64,000 nucleotides of DNA from Domibacillus iocasae (GTDB taxonomy: Bacteria > Bacillota > Bacilli > Bacillales > Domibacillaceae), in NCBI RefSeq assembly GCF_001750285.1, contig NZ_MAMP01000021.1:1-64000 (forward strand), read 5' to 3'. The translations under genes were made by a program, and so were the position numbers. Below, piece after piece: positions 54,786 to 63,679 of the stretch (its first letter is position 1; each line of letters opens with the position of its first letter). The notes beneath the pieces are model-generated. The model was not told the DNA's origin. It was given only the letters and a program-made list of their open reading frames with translations, and did not search any database.

Positions 54786-55060
54786 ATAATTCGTCAAATG
54801 ACAAAAGCCGTTGCATGGAGAGGAACGCGATGGTTAAGAGTGTAGACAAACTGCATGGAAAGATCTGTCCTTTTTGATCAGAACAGATAAGACGAAGCCG
54901 GCTGGACTTCGCCAAATGGTTTTATAAGGCAGTGAGCGGAATGCTGTCCTGTTTTTGCGTTTCAGATGAGCGAAACTCCACGCCCGCCGCCTTTTCGGCT
55001 CCGTTTAAACAGCACACCTATCTATCTCTCGTTAAGAAAAGAATTTGCCTACAGCCTGAC
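54786..55060. other. gene-free stretch
   Basis: No convincing gene. A 15-codon frame (ATG at 54831, MVKSVDKLHGKICPF) follows GAGGAACG and may be a stub. A G+C-richer patch (54980-55020, ACGCCCGCCGCC) is faintly like the repeat core but could not be aligned. Confidence 0.3.
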
Positions 55061-55094
55061 CATTGCATGGATAAAAATGCAATGGTTTTTATGC
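55061..55094 (+). terminator. terminator
   Basis: ACCATTGCAT pairs with ATGCAATGGT, followed by TTTTTATG. It lies before the KARI-like ORF. Confidence 0.75.
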
Positions 55095-55220
55095 ATTTAA
55101 TGTAAAAAAAATAGAAACCGTTCTGCATATAAGAACTGCTGCCACTGCTGGATTGCTTTTCTATATAAAATAACCTTAAGAAGTATTACAGAGATATGAT
55201 CTAATAGGAGGGTATTTAAC

Positions 55221-55457
55221 ATGTATCAAGCTGAACAATTACACATTCCGGATTATTTACATGGGAAAACAATTGCCATTTTAGGCTACAGCGATGAAGG
55301 AAAAGAGTATGCACAGCTGCTGCGGGAGCATCAAATTTCGGTCGTGATTGGATTAAGACCTGTCGATGATGTATGGGCTGAAGCGGAAGGTGATGGGTTT
55401 GATGTTAGAACCTTGTGGGAAGCGGTAGAATCGGCCAGTATTATTCAAGTGTGGTAG
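55221..55457 (+). CDS. standalone KARI N-terminal-domain-like protein
   Basis: A 78-aa protein matching the first part of the NADPH-binding domain of ketol-acid reductoisomerase (IlvC, about 330 aa). LHGKTIAILGYSDEGKEYAQ corresponds to GKKIAVIGYGSQGHAHAQ of IlvC, and VVIGLRP, AEGDGFDV and LWEAVESA follow in order. The nucleotide loop GYGSQG has become GYSDEG, and no catalytic C-terminal domain follows. It has a good ribosome site (ATAGGAGGG) and a clean stop 10 nt before the EamA gene, so it looks expressed rather than decayed. Function unknown. Confidence 0.7.
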   Translation: MYQAEQLHIPDYLHGKTIAILGYSDEGKEYAQLLREHQISVVIGLRPVDDVWAEAEGDGFDVRTLWEAVESASIIQVW

Positions 55458-55467
55458 AAGAGCTTTC

Positions 55468-56412
55468 ATGGGAGATTTATTAGCATTACTGGCTGCTTTT
55501 TCATTTGGTTGTGCAAATGTAATGGTTAAGAAAGGGACTGATCAAAATTCGGTTAATAATGGGGCTTTTTTATCCATTTTAATTACGTTTTTTCTTGCGG
55601 GTTGCATAGCTTTTGGAAGAGGGATGCTGGAAGGATGGGTCATTTTTACTACCGTGGGTATTTGGTGGTTTGTCTTAGCCGGAATATTGACGGCATTTAT
55701 CGGACGAACTCTTTTATTTACCTCCATTCAGCATTTAGGTTCCGTCCGTGCTTCCGCCATCAAGCGGTTAAATCCTTTATTTGCTGTTTTAATCGGGATA
55801 TTCTTTCTTCACGAAGCGTTAAATACGTGGATCTTAATCGGCATCATATGTATTTTTGGAAGCTCAGCTGTGCTTATGTATGAATCGTTCATCACAACAA
55901 AAAAGAATAAAAAGAACACAGCTGCTTCTAAGCAGGATCAAAGAGGCAATGGACGGTTCAGGATATTGAAAATGATCGCCAGTTTCGGTTATGTATATGG
56001 AATCGTTTCGGCTCTCGCTTATGCGATTGGATATGTGGTGAGAAAAGAAGGATTAGAGGAAATGCCCGATCCATATGTGGGGACAATGATTGGTGCACTT
56101 GTAGGCATAATGGTCTTTTTATTTCTTTCTTTGTTTCAAAAACGATACAGGCAGTCCATTAAGTCTACTTTTTCAAGCTTTCAGCCATGGCTGTTTGGCG
56201 CGGGCATCGCTACATCTGCGGGTCAAATCTTGTATTTTGCCGCTTTACTGCAAAGCGGCGTGTCGCAAGTAGCTATTATTGCTTCAACTGATGTGATCTT
56301 TACGTTACTTTTATCTTCATTGGTATTTAAAACACATGAGGGAATTACAAAAACGGTCATCTTTGCTTCGATTACGGCAATGGTAGGAGCCGGGTTCATA
56401 GCCTCTGGTTAA
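55468..56412 (+). CDS. EamA family transporter (DMT superfamily) 1
   Basis: A 314-aa membrane protein with about ten hydrophobic segments in two EamA halves (about residues 1-135 and 175-314). LGSVRASAIKRLNPLFAVLIG and the repeat-2 segment GVSQVAIIASTDVIFTLLLSS are typical. A charged loop (about 138-165) separates the halves. It follows the KARI-like ORF by 10 nt and precedes the class II aldolase by 22 nt, so the three are one operon. Transport direction and substrate are unknown. Confidence 0.82.
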   Translation: MGDLLALLAAFSFGCANVMVKKGTDQNSVNNGAFLSILITFFLAGCIAFGRGMLEGWVIFTTVGIWWFVLAGILTAFIGRTLLFTSIQHLGSVRASAIKRLNPLFAVLIGIFFLHEALNTWILIGIICIFGSSAVLMYESFITTKKNKKNTAASKQDQRGNGRFRILKMIASFGYVYGIVSALAYAIGYVVRKEGLEEMPDPYVGTMIGALVGIMVFLFLSLFQKRYRQSIKSTFSSFQPWLFGAGIATSAGQILYFAALLQSGVSQVAIIASTDVIFTLLLSSLVFKTHEGITKTVIFASITAMVGAGFIASG

Positions 56413-56434
56413 CGAAAAGGTGGTGGATGAGTTT

Positions 56435-57106
56435 ATGCCAACTCAAATATTAAAGGAACAGCTAGCCATATCAATACGTATGCTGGAACGGGCAAACCAT
56501 ATCGACTTTAATGGCCATATGAGTACCCGTGTCCCTGAAACGGACTTTATTTTGATCAATTCGGCTGCAGTGAGCAGGAGTACAATAACGGCTGATGATG
56601 TCATAATGATTGATTTAGAGGGGAATGTGATCGAAGGGAATGGAAGACCGCCAAATGAATTGCCGCTTCATACGCAAATTTACAAGCGGAGAAAAGATGT
56701 TCAATCCATTGCTCATACACATCCGCGATGGTCGACCATGTTTACAATCGCAAACATTCCTTTACGCCCGGTCGTTATGCAAGGTGCAGTATTAGGCGAA
56801 ATTCCGGTATTCCCAAAATCACAATCAATCAGCCAACAAGAAATAGCGGAGGATCTGGCTGAAAAATTGGCCGGGCATCACATTATACTGTTGAAGGCCC
56901 ACGGAGCGGTTGTTACTGGTACAACGATAGAAGAAGCGTTTGTACGCAGTGTATTTTTAGAAGAAAATGCTTATCGGCAGTATATGGCAAGTCAATTGGA
57001 ATATGCGCATTCTCTCGAGGATGAAGATATACAAAAAACAAAAAATGTAGTTTGGCAGCCGAACAACATTCGGAAAATATGGGATTATCATTTCAGCAAG
57101 CTGTAA
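56435..57106 (+). CDS. class II aldolase/adducin family protein 2 (decarboxylase candidate)
   Basis: A 223-aa class II aldolase fold protein, paralogous to 35706. Zn ligands lie in IAHTHPRWSTMF (two His) and LKAHGAVVTGTT (His), and the acid/base region is PPNELPLHTQIYKRRKD. The shared C-terminal motif VWQPNNIRKIWDYH corresponds to AWQPSIIRKVWTYH in copy 1, marking a dedicated subfamily. ATG 56435 fits GGTGGA with 7-nt spacing; GTG codons at 56420-56425 overlap the ribosome site. It probably decarboxylates a dihydroxy aromatic dicarboxylate for module 2. Confidence 0.8.
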   Translation: MPTQILKEQLAISIRMLERANHIDFNGHMSTRVPETDFILINSAAVSRSTITADDVIMIDLEGNVIEGNGRPPNELPLHTQIYKRRKDVQSIAHTHPRWSTMFTIANIPLRPVVMQGAVLGEIPVFPKSQSISQQEIAEDLAEKLAGHHIILLKAHGAVVTGTTIEEAFVRSVFLEENAYRQYMASQLEYAHSLEDEDIQKTKNVVWQPNNIRKIWDYHFSKL

Positions 57107-57209
57107 TATAGAAAATCCAATAAGAGCTCTTTTTTTAAAGGGAACCTCCTGGAATAGACATCGAAAACCTTTTGGGTCTAAATAGACTATTTTAGGAGGT
57201 TTATTTTTT

Positions 57210-57272
57210 ATGGCTGACAAAGACAGACACTTAAAACACCCTCATCAGCTTGATGCGGATGAGGGTGTTTAG
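57210..57272 (+). CDS. possible 20-aa small ORF
   Basis: ATG GCT GAC AAA runs to TAG over 20 codons (MADKDRHLKHPHQLDADEGV) after TAGGAGGTT. Its 3' half is the terminator stem, so it may be a chance frame; the perfect AGGAGGT is the only support. Confidence 0.25.
   Translation: MADKDRHLKHPHQLDADEGV
57234..57271. terminator. bidirectional terminator
   Basis: AAACACCCTCATC pairs with GATGAGGGTGTTT with an 11-nt loop. It lies between the aldolase (+) and the MatC-like gene (-). Confidence 0.85.
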
Positions 57273-57305
57273 AATAGAGCTTGTACATTTAGTTAGCGTC
57301 TTGAT

Positions 57306-58598
57306 CTACCACGGCATACCAATGACGACGAAAAGAAGCCATGCTAGTCCGGGACCGAGAGTGATGAAGACACCAGTCGTAATTAAGAGTTGTCTGAAAA
57401 ATACTCTTTCTTTCATTCCTTGTACATTTGCCAGTAATAGTGCGCCAGCTGATGACAAAGGGCTTAAGTCAACAATGCTGGAGGATGCAGCCACCGCTGA
57501 AATAAGATTAATAGATGAAATGTCTGGATTCTGCAAAAGCGGCGTTGCAATAGGAATAATAGACGCTAAGAAACCAGTAGTCGAAGCAAACGCAGATACA
57601 AATCCGCCTACATACGAAACAGCAAGAGATGCTAAGATCGGGCTATCCATGCCTGTTATGAGACCGGTTACATAGGTCATTACCCCAATTGTTTCCATCA
57701 CACTTACATATGTTACGATTCCTGTAACGAGGAAAATAACGCCCCATGGCATTTCTTTCAAAACACCCTCTTGTTTACTTGGGGCTAACAAGGCTAATGC
57801 TAAGCCAACGATGATCGCCGCAAAACCAATATTTATATCAAACTTCAGCGTTAAGATTCCTAAGACGACAATGCCCAACAGACAAGCAGCTTTATATAAG
57901 TCTAAGCTTCCAGCCCGTTTTACTGTCGGCTCTCCATTAGCATCAAGAGCCTCTACCGAGGAGCCTACAATACCGAGAGTAGTCGGTCGATTACTTAAGT
58001 AACGATGACCGCCGAACATAAAGTATGCAATCATTGCGACGAGTCCGAAATAGATGAAGCAATTAACTAATAGCAATGCTGGGGAATGCTCAAGATCCCT
58101 AGCCTGCATTCCGCCGTTTACAATGATGCCAAAGACATTTAAAGGGGAGAAAGAACCAGCTTGCATCCCCATAATAATCATGACACTCATCATTAACGGA
58201 CTGATGTTATTTTTGTGTGCGATTTTTAATGCGATTGGAGCTAAAAGAGAAACAACGGCAATTCCATACGTACCTACCGCTGCAAGTACCAACGCTAATA
58301 GAAACATTAGCCACGGTACCAAGCCTACATTGCCATTGACTGAACGGAGCCCATAGTCAGCAATTAGGTCAACGACCCCGCTTTTTTGGATGATGGTGAA
58401 CAAATACGTGATCCCCACAATAATGATAAATAGTTCCACTGGAAATGCGCCATAAATTTCATCCATACTAAGACCACTGACTAGGGAACCGACTATAAAT
58501 GCGGAGAAAAAGCCCCAAACACCTATGTTAATCGGTAAGATTGCGCCCATAACAAAAATAATTAAAAGTACCCCGATTGCAATTACTTCAATGCTCAT
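57306..58598 (-). CDS. MatC-like dicarboxylate/anion permease
   Basis: A 430-aa membrane protein with about 11-12 hydrophobic segments, resembling the MatC N-terminal/ion-transporter superfamily (dicarboxylate carriers). It starts MSIEVIAIGVLLIIFVMGAILPINIG, a family-typical opening (partly quoted); SFSPLNVFGIIVNGGMQ and ASTTGFLASIIPIATPLLQNP carry the Ser/Asn-rich re-entrant loops. ATG 58598 follows GGGGGAG; the longer frame upstream lacks a ribosome site. A dicarboxylate such as phthalate or a cleavage product is the likely cargo. A cre-like box lies upstream. Confidence 0.82.
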   Translation of the reverse strand: MSIEVIAIGVLLIIFVMGAILPINIGVWGFFSAFIVGSLVSGLSMDEIYGAFPVELFIIIVGITYLFTIIQKSGVVDLIADYGLRSVNGNVGLVPWLMFLLALVLAAVGTYGIAVVSLLAPIALKIAHKNNISPLMMSVMIIMGMQAGSFSPLNVFGIIVNGGMQARDLEHSPALLLVNCFIYFGLVAMIAYFMFGGHRYLSNRPTTLGIVGSSVEALDANGEPTVKRAGSLDLYKAACLLGIVVLGILTLKFDINIGFAAIIVGLALALLAPSKQEGVLKEMPWGVIFLVTGIVTYVSVMETIGVMTYVTGLITGMDSPILASLAVSYVGGFVSAFASTTGFLASIIPIATPLLQNPDISSINLISAVAASSSIVDLSPLSSAGALLLANVQGMKERVFFRQLLITTGVFITLGPGLAWLLFVVIGMPW

Positions 58599-59333
58599 TA
58601 AATCTCCCCCCAAATTTAAAATGTAATAGAATAATACTGCAAATGTAATATTCTTTATGAAGCGCTTACATTTATTGGCCGTATATTTTCCCCGTGAATG
58701 AAGATTGATACAAAGATGGTAACATGGCACCTCCTATTATTTGTCTAATAGATTTCAAAGACCGGTAAATTCTTTGAGAACTAAGATTATTTATAAGTTA
58801 ATTGATATTTGTCTTTCATACAACACGAGTATTCCGATATACGCAACAAATGATAAAATTTTAAATTTTTTAAATTATCAGTTCAGTTGAAATATTGTTC
58901 ATTCAAATGTTTTCCAATTCTTTTTATTTTATTGAAGGTCAACAGCTGCCTATAGTCGAAGATAAAAACTGAGAACGTAAAAAGACGTACGCTTCTAATA
59001 ATACATCGCTTTTTACAAAAGGTTATGTATATGTCCGAGTTAGAAGTGAAAAAATAATAAATATATTTGTTGCATATAGAGGAACAAGGTAGTTGTATAG
59101 TGAATAAGTTTCCCTTAACATGAATTTTGAATAGTTAATATATTGAAGACGTAATTGGTATATCATTGTATTTGAAGTTAGCGGAAAAATCTCGTTTATT
59201 TTGTAAACGCTTTATATATTTGTTCGGTATTCAGTTACAAAATCGCAGAATCATTTGGTTATGAACCATGTAACAGTCATAGCAAGCTCAAGGTGCTTTG
59301 TAAGGATACAAAGAGAAGAGGGTGAGATGAACG
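58599..59333. promoter_or_regulatory. long intergenic regulatory region with two cre-like boxes
   Basis: 735 bp, very A+T-rich, without a gene, between divergent transporter genes. On the minus strand ATGTAAGCGCTTCAT (58658-58672) and on the plus strand TTGTAAACGCTTTAT (59211-59225) each differ from the CcpA consensus at one fixed base. Both divergent units could be under carbon control. No other clear structure was seen. Confidence 0.5.
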
Positions 59334-60293
59334 ATGCAGATCTTGATTTCTACAATGGGGGAAAAGATGAATAAGGTAAAAAATAACGCGTATATTCTTT
59401 TAATTTTCTGTACGATGTTTTGGGGTGGAAATGCGGTTGCGGGAAAATATTTAGCAGGTTCTATTCCTCCCGTTACAATCTCTTTTATGCGTTTGGCGAT
59501 TTCCCTGTTAATCATTTTGCCAATCTTGTACCCTTTATTTAAAAGGGAAGCACCAGCAGCGCGCAAAAATATCAAATTATTACTTATTTTAGCCATTACA
59601 GGTGTGATTGGCTATAACTTATTTAGTTACTGGGCAGTGAATTATACTTCCGCAATCAACAGCAGCCTGCTTAATAGCACCGGTCCCCTGTTAATCTTCA
59701 TGTTGTCTTATATCGTGACAGGTGAAAAAATAACGAAGAAGTTTGCTTTGTCCATTCTTCTTTCATTAAGTGGAGTTATGATCGTTATTACCAGAGGGTC
59801 ATTTGAAAGGCTGGTCACCTTTCAATTTAATGCGGGTGATTTGATTATGCTTCTTGCTGTCACGATGTGGGCTGTTTATTCTATTTTATTAAAAAGCGCA
59901 TCCCATAAAATGGATATAATTACCATATTTGGTTATAGTCTTTTGATCGGTTTTGCTTTAATGATTCCAGGGACGCTCATCGAATTATCTGTGATTCCAA
60001 TCGAAAAGCTGGGGTCAACAGAATGGATTGCGCTTCTTTATTTAGGGATTTTTCCATCGATCTTTTCTTTCTTGCTTTGGAATCGAGCCATAGCATTGAT
60101 TGGTCCATCAAGGTCTTCTATCTTCATGAACTTAACACCCGTATTTGCCGCTTTGATCGCTTTCTTTGTCTTAGGGGAGGTCATTACCGTTCCGCAAATT
60201 TTAGGAGGGATACTAGTCTTCATAGGTGTATTTTATTCATCAATCAAGAAAAAAGAGTATACACCTGAAAATGTACTGTTGAGAATCAAATGA
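59334..60293 (+). CDS. EamA family transporter 2
   Basis: A 319-aa DMT-superfamily permease with about ten hydrophobic segments. CTMFWGGNAVAGKYLAGSIPP (partly quoted) and YTSAINSSLLNSTGPLLI are repeat-1 signatures; IALIGPSRSSIFMNLTPVFAAL is the repeat-2 signature. The start is either ATG 59334 (GAGGGTGA, 8 nt) or ATG 59367 (GGGGG, 6 nt). It is co-oriented with EamA 3, with 47 nt between. Confidence 0.82.
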   Translation: MQILISTMGEKMNKVKNNAYILLIFCTMFWGGNAVAGKYLAGSIPPVTISFMRLAISLLIILPILYPLFKREAPAARKNIKLLLILAITGVIGYNLFSYWAVNYTSAINSSLLNSTGPLLIFMLSYIVTGEKITKKFALSILLSLSGVMIVITRGSFERLVTFQFNAGDLIMLLAVTMWAVYSILLKSASHKMDIITIFGYSLLIGFALMIPGTLIELSVIPIEKLGSTEWIALLYLGIFPSIFSFLLWNRAIALIGPSRSSIFMNLTPVFAALIAFFVLGEVITVPQILGGILVFIGVFYSSIKKKEYTPENVLLRIK

Positions 60294-60340
60294 ATGTAAA
60301 ACAAAACACTATATAAATAGAAGAAAAGGGGGGATGAAAG

Positions 60341-61282
60341 ATGGGAGAAATGCTTGCTTTGCTATCGATGGTATTGTTTTCGGCCAATATCATTCTGACA
60401 AAAGTGGCGATTGCCCGATTAAATCTAAATCTTGGGTTTCTTATTTCGGTAGCTGTTAATGTGCTATTCGCATTTTTTCTTTTTTTTATTCAAATTCTCT
60501 TTTTTGAAGCAGGAGATTTAACGTGGCACGCTAAAGGATTTTTTCTTTTTTTGCTGGCAGGCTTTTTTGGTACTTACTTGGGAAGATGGTTTTTCTTTGA
60601 AACGATCGCAAAATTAGGACCAACACGTGCAAGTGCTTTCCAGGTGACGAACCCGATCTTTACAACGATCATTGCCTGGCTGTTTTTAAAGGAGCAATTA
60701 AGTTCAAGGGACTTATCTTCTATTCTATTAATCCTGTTTGGCTTATTCCTCGTATCCTATATCCCGCAAAGATCGAAGAAAGGTGAACTAGCTCAAAAAA
60801 GAAAAATGATATATTTTCACCCGTTTCCTGAATTGACCTTAAAGGGGTTTGTTCAATCTGGCATCCTTGTGGCTTTACTTAGCTCGTTTTCATATGCGAT
60901 TGGTAATGTCATACGGGGTGCCGCTATTATAAACTGGGATCAGCCTATTTTAGGTGGAGCATTGGGTGCATTGCTGGGGTTTGTGCTGCACGCAGCTACA
61001 AGTAAAAGTAAAAGCCATATTTGGCGGCAATTAAAAGAGGCGGATACAACCGGTGTATGGCTTTATGTAATAAGCGGGATCATTACGATATCTGCTCAAA
61101 TTTCTGTTATTGCATCCATGCGTTATATACCAGTTTCAGTAGCAAATCTTATTACGCTCTCAACACCCATTCTAGTTACCCCAGTGAGCTACTTCCTATT
61201 TAAAAACCAGGAAGGTATAACGTATCAGACAATTATAGGCATTGGACTGGTTTTAAGCGGGTTAGTGTTTATTATTTTATAA
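60341..61282 (+). CDS. EamA family transporter 3
   Basis: A 313-aa DMT-superfamily permease with ten hydrophobic segments. LGPTRASAFQVTNPIFTTIIA and MRYIPVSVANLITLSTPILV mark the two EamA repeats. It is paralogous to EamA 1 (both have a charged central loop and FSYAIGNVIRGA-like or LAYAIGYVVRKE-like helices). Ribosome site AGGGGGGATG. It precedes an IclR gene, so it is likely inducible together with the other island genes. Confidence 0.82.
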   Translation: MGEMLALLSMVLFSANIILTKVAIARLNLNLGFLISVAVNVLFAFFLFFIQILFFEAGDLTWHAKGFFLFLLAGFFGTYLGRWFFFETIAKLGPTRASAFQVTNPIFTTIIAWLFLKEQLSSRDLSSILLILFGLFLVSYIPQRSKKGELAQKRKMIYFHPFPELTLKGFVQSGILVALLSSFSYAIGNVIRGAAIINWDQPILGGALGALLGFVLHAATSKSKSHIWRQLKEADTTGVWLYVISGIITISAQISVIASMRYIPVSVANLITLSTPILVTPVSYFLFKNQEGITYQTIIGIGLVLSGLVFIIL

Positions 61283-61356
61283 AATAGAGAGATCTTGTTC
61301 AGGCAGTTTTTAAGTTGAAAGATAATTGATAAAAAAGTAAATTCGGAGGGGTAATT

Positions 61357-62133
61357 ATGGGCAACGAATTAAATCAAAGTTATTTTCTTTCTTCTGTTAA
61401 GAATGCGCTGCTGATAATGCGGAGTTTTACATTAGAAGAGCCGGAAAAAAAAGTAACAGACCTGGCCAACTCGCTGAACTTAGGAAAAAGTACGGTTAGC
61501 CGCTTATTATCTACTCTGGCAAGTGAAGGGTTTGTGGTGAAAAATCCTGAAACAAATAAATATCGATTAGGCTTATCTATTTTAAATCTCAATACGATCG
61601 TGACAAACAATATCGAAATTAATCGAGACTCACAGCCTATTTTGAGAGAACTTGTAAATGAAGTAAGAGAAACGGCACATATCGCTGTTTTAGAAGGAAC
61701 AGATATCGTTTATCTATATAAAGTGGATTGTAAGCATCCTGTGCAGATTTTAACTCACATTGGAAAAAGAAACCCGGTTCATGCTACCAGTTCCGGGAAA
61801 GTGTTATTAGCTCACCAGTCGGAAGAGGTTATTCTTCATTGTCTGGAGAAAGAGCTTTATGGTTTCCAAAAAAACACTATTACTGATCCTGAAAAGCTCC
61901 GTGAATGTTTAACTCGCGTTAAAAAACAGGGATTCGCTACAAGTTCAGAAGAATTACTGGATGGTGTAGTATCTGTCGCAGCACCTGTACGTGACTATAC
62001 AGGGAAAGTCGTTTACTCCGTTTCTGTTACAGGTCCCGAACACCGTATGGATCCAAGAAACCCGGCGCTCGTTAATAAAGTAATAAAAGCAGCGAAGGAA
62101 ATTTCCGAGAACTTAGGCTGCTGGAAATATTAA
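61357..62133 (+). CDS. IclR family regulator 3
   Basis: A 258-aa IclR-type regulator. The winged helix has VTDLANSLNLGKSTVSRLLSTLASEGFV (partly quoted, about residues 32-58). The effector domain has RNPVHATSSGKVLLAHQ and DGVVSVAAPVRDYTGKVVYSVSVTG-like sequence. ATG follows GGAGGGG. It is the third IclR protein in 20 kb and closes the island's forward genes; it may control the EamA pair or the meta-cleavage operon to its right. Confidence 0.88.
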   Translation: MGNELNQSYFLSSVKNALLIMRSFTLEEPEKKVTDLANSLNLGKSTVSRLLSTLASEGFVVKNPETNKYRLGLSILNLNTIVTNNIEINRDSQPILRELVNEVRETAHIAVLEGTDIVYLYKVDCKHPVQILTHIGKRNPVHATSSGKVLLAHQSEEVILHCLEKELYGFQKNTITDPEKLRECLTRVKKQGFATSSEELLDGVVSVAAPVRDYTGKVVYSVSVTGPEHRMDPRNPALVNKVIKAAKEISENLGCWKY

Positions 62134-62189
62134 GAAGGTTCATCTAATTGTAATTGTTCACATAAGAGAATAAGGTAAAAGTAAAGTGG

Positions 62190-62227
62190 AGTGAGGACCG
62201 ACTGAAGGCGGCCGCTCTTTTTTTGTT
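62190..62227 (+). terminator. possible terminator after IclR 3
   Basis: GAGTG/CCGCTC and CCG/CGG pairing is imperfect, but TTTTTTTGTTTTTTT follows. 62228-62380 holds no gene. Confidence 0.4.
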
Positions 62228-62381
62228 TTTTTAGTGATCATATAAAGTGCACTGCTGGAGGGGAATGAATTAGATTAATAGTAATAAATGAAATGCAAAA
62301 ATCATTACCACCCTTTAGGGGAATCGTAGTGATTTTTTCGTCATTAGACAAAAGAAAAATGCATTAAACATGAGCCGAAAG

Positions 62382-62494
62382 ACGGAAGACGGGCAGTTCC
62401 GCTTTCCTGGTGGGCATACGCTGAACCCGTCTTCCCGCCGCCGGTTTCAGCTGCGGTGCTTGTCCACTGGGAGTCTACGCTGCCCGTCTTCCGC
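62382..62494. repeat. palindromic repeat core, standalone copy
   Basis: CGGAAGACGGGCAG (62383-62396) and its exact inverse CTGCCCGTCTTCCG (62480-62493) enclose CCGCTTTCCTGGTGGGCATA, ACGCTGAACC and GTCCACTGGGAGTCTACGC. These match the cores of the copies at 31388, 42967 and 32898, but the A+T-rich terminal repeats are missing here. Confidence 0.7.
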
Positions 62495-62552
62495 CTGGTG
62501 CACAACAAAAGAGCTTAGCCGGTTAGTGTATTCATCAGACAATAAAATAACG

Positions 62553-62597
62553 AAAAAGCACCCGCTTCTTTTCAGAATCAGCCGGTGCTTTTTCATT
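62553..62597. terminator. bidirectional terminator
   Basis: AAAAAGCACC pairs with GGTGCTTTTT around a 21-nt loop. It terminates the meta-cleavage operon on the minus strand and any read-through from the left. Confidence 0.85.
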
Positions 62598-62633
62598 ACG
62601 ATTACTTTCGCATAATGCTTTTTGTTTACTAGC

Positions 62634-63449
62634 TTAAATAGCTACACTTTTTTGTTGAAACGTAATGATGGCATTCCAGCTACCGGATGATTGTCCTGCT
62701 GCGCCGATGGCAGGCTCATTATGCTGATCAAGCATACTCAGCAGCATGGCGAGATGCCGTCCACCTGATTCTACTCCTGCAAGACGGGCGTATTGCGGCA
62801 GCATGTTGTACGCGGCATCGTAATCTTTATTGGCGATAAATTGTAAAAACTCTTTATCTAGTGCATGCTCGGAGGCTGTTGGCTTATTTTCACGACCTCT
62901 GACCAGGTTGTGGGAAAGAGCCCCACTCGATACAAAGACGATGTTTTTCGAACTTTCATCGAGCACTTTTTTGATCGTTTTTCCCCATTCATACGTTTCC
63001 TGCAAGGAAGCAGCCAGGGTAACGGATAAGTTAATGACCGGGATATCTTCATTTGGCACAAGGTAGCGAAGAGGAACGACGCTTCCGTAATCCCAGACAT
63101 AGTAAGGATCCGTAACAGAAACTGCTTTTATCCCATTTTGCTCACCGGCTTTAACAAGCTGCGAAGCGAGCTCTGCATCTCCTGGGAAGAAATAAGGGAC
63201 GTCTTTAATTAAATCGGGACATTCAAAGGCTGTCAGCACTCCCTTGTGCTCAGGTGTTGCATCCACGTAATGAAAGAAGGTAGAGGGCCAATGACAGGAA
63301 ACAAGCACAATCACATCTGGTTTTAATTCTTCTATTCGTTTGGCAGTTTGTTTGAGTCCGTCAATCATATCATGCTGAAAGTCTGGTGCGTTCTCTTCAT
63401 GACAGATACTTGGCACGTGGGGTGCCAGCATACTAAATAAAATCGGCAA
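62634..63449 (-). CDS. class III extradiol ring-cleavage dioxygenase (LigB family)
   Basis: A 271-aa LigB-type dioxygenase using non-haem Fe(II). Likely metal/acid-base residues are His11 (LAPHVPSI), His53 (VSCHWPST) and the His in VSSGALSHNLV. The family opens catechols such as protocatechuate (4,5- or 2,3-cleavage), homoprotocatechuate or gallate. With tautomerase and 4-oxalocrotonate decarboxylase upstream, a protocatechuate 2,3-cleavage route as in Paenibacillus (praA type) is plausible. The start is TTG at 63449 after AGGAGGGG. Last gene of a leftward operon entering the window. Confidence 0.87.
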   Translation of the reverse strand: MPILFSMLAPHVPSICHEENAPDFQHDMIDGLKQTAKRIEELKPDVIVLVSCHWPSTFFHYVDATPEHKGVLTAFECPDLIKDVPYFFPGDAELASQLVKAGEQNGIKAVSVTDPYYVWDYGSVVPLRYLVPNEDIPVINLSVTLAASLQETYEWGKTIKKVLDESSKNIVFVSSGALSHNLVRGRENKPTASEHALDKEFLQFIANKDYDAAYNMLPQYARLAGVESGGRHLAMLLSMLDQHNEPAIGAAGQSSGSWNAIITFQQKSVAI

Positions 63450-63467
63450 TGTTACCCCTCCTAGTCG

Positions 63468-63665
63468 TTATTTATTTTTTGCCAGCTTCGACATAGGGAC
63501 ACCGGCTCGCCCCCAGTGCGTTTTCGGTATTTCCGTTACAATAACCCGGACTGCTTCGTGCGGAGCATCAAGTGTAGCAGCCACCGTGTCAGTTATATTT
63601 TCAATCAGTTCTTCTACTTTTTCTTCAGGTCTCCCCTGAAGAATTTGTATATTCACAATCGGCAT
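63468..63665 (-). CDS. 4-oxalocrotonate tautomerase
   Basis: A 65-aa (64 after Met removal) tautomerase. Pro1, Arg11 (QGRPEEK) and Arg39 (AVRVIVTE), the catalytic residues of 4-OT, are all present; the usual Phe50 is Trp (KTHWGRAG). It converts the enol of 2-hydroxymuconate to its oxo form in meta-cleavage. It lies 18 bp before the LigB gene and 14 bp after the decarboxylase, so one operon. Ribosome site AAAGGGG. Confidence 0.94.
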   Translation of the reverse strand: MPIVNIQILQGRPEEKVEELIENITDTVAATLDAPHEAVRVIVTEIPKTHWGRAGVPMSKLAKNK

Positions 63666-63679
63666 GATTTTTACCCCTT

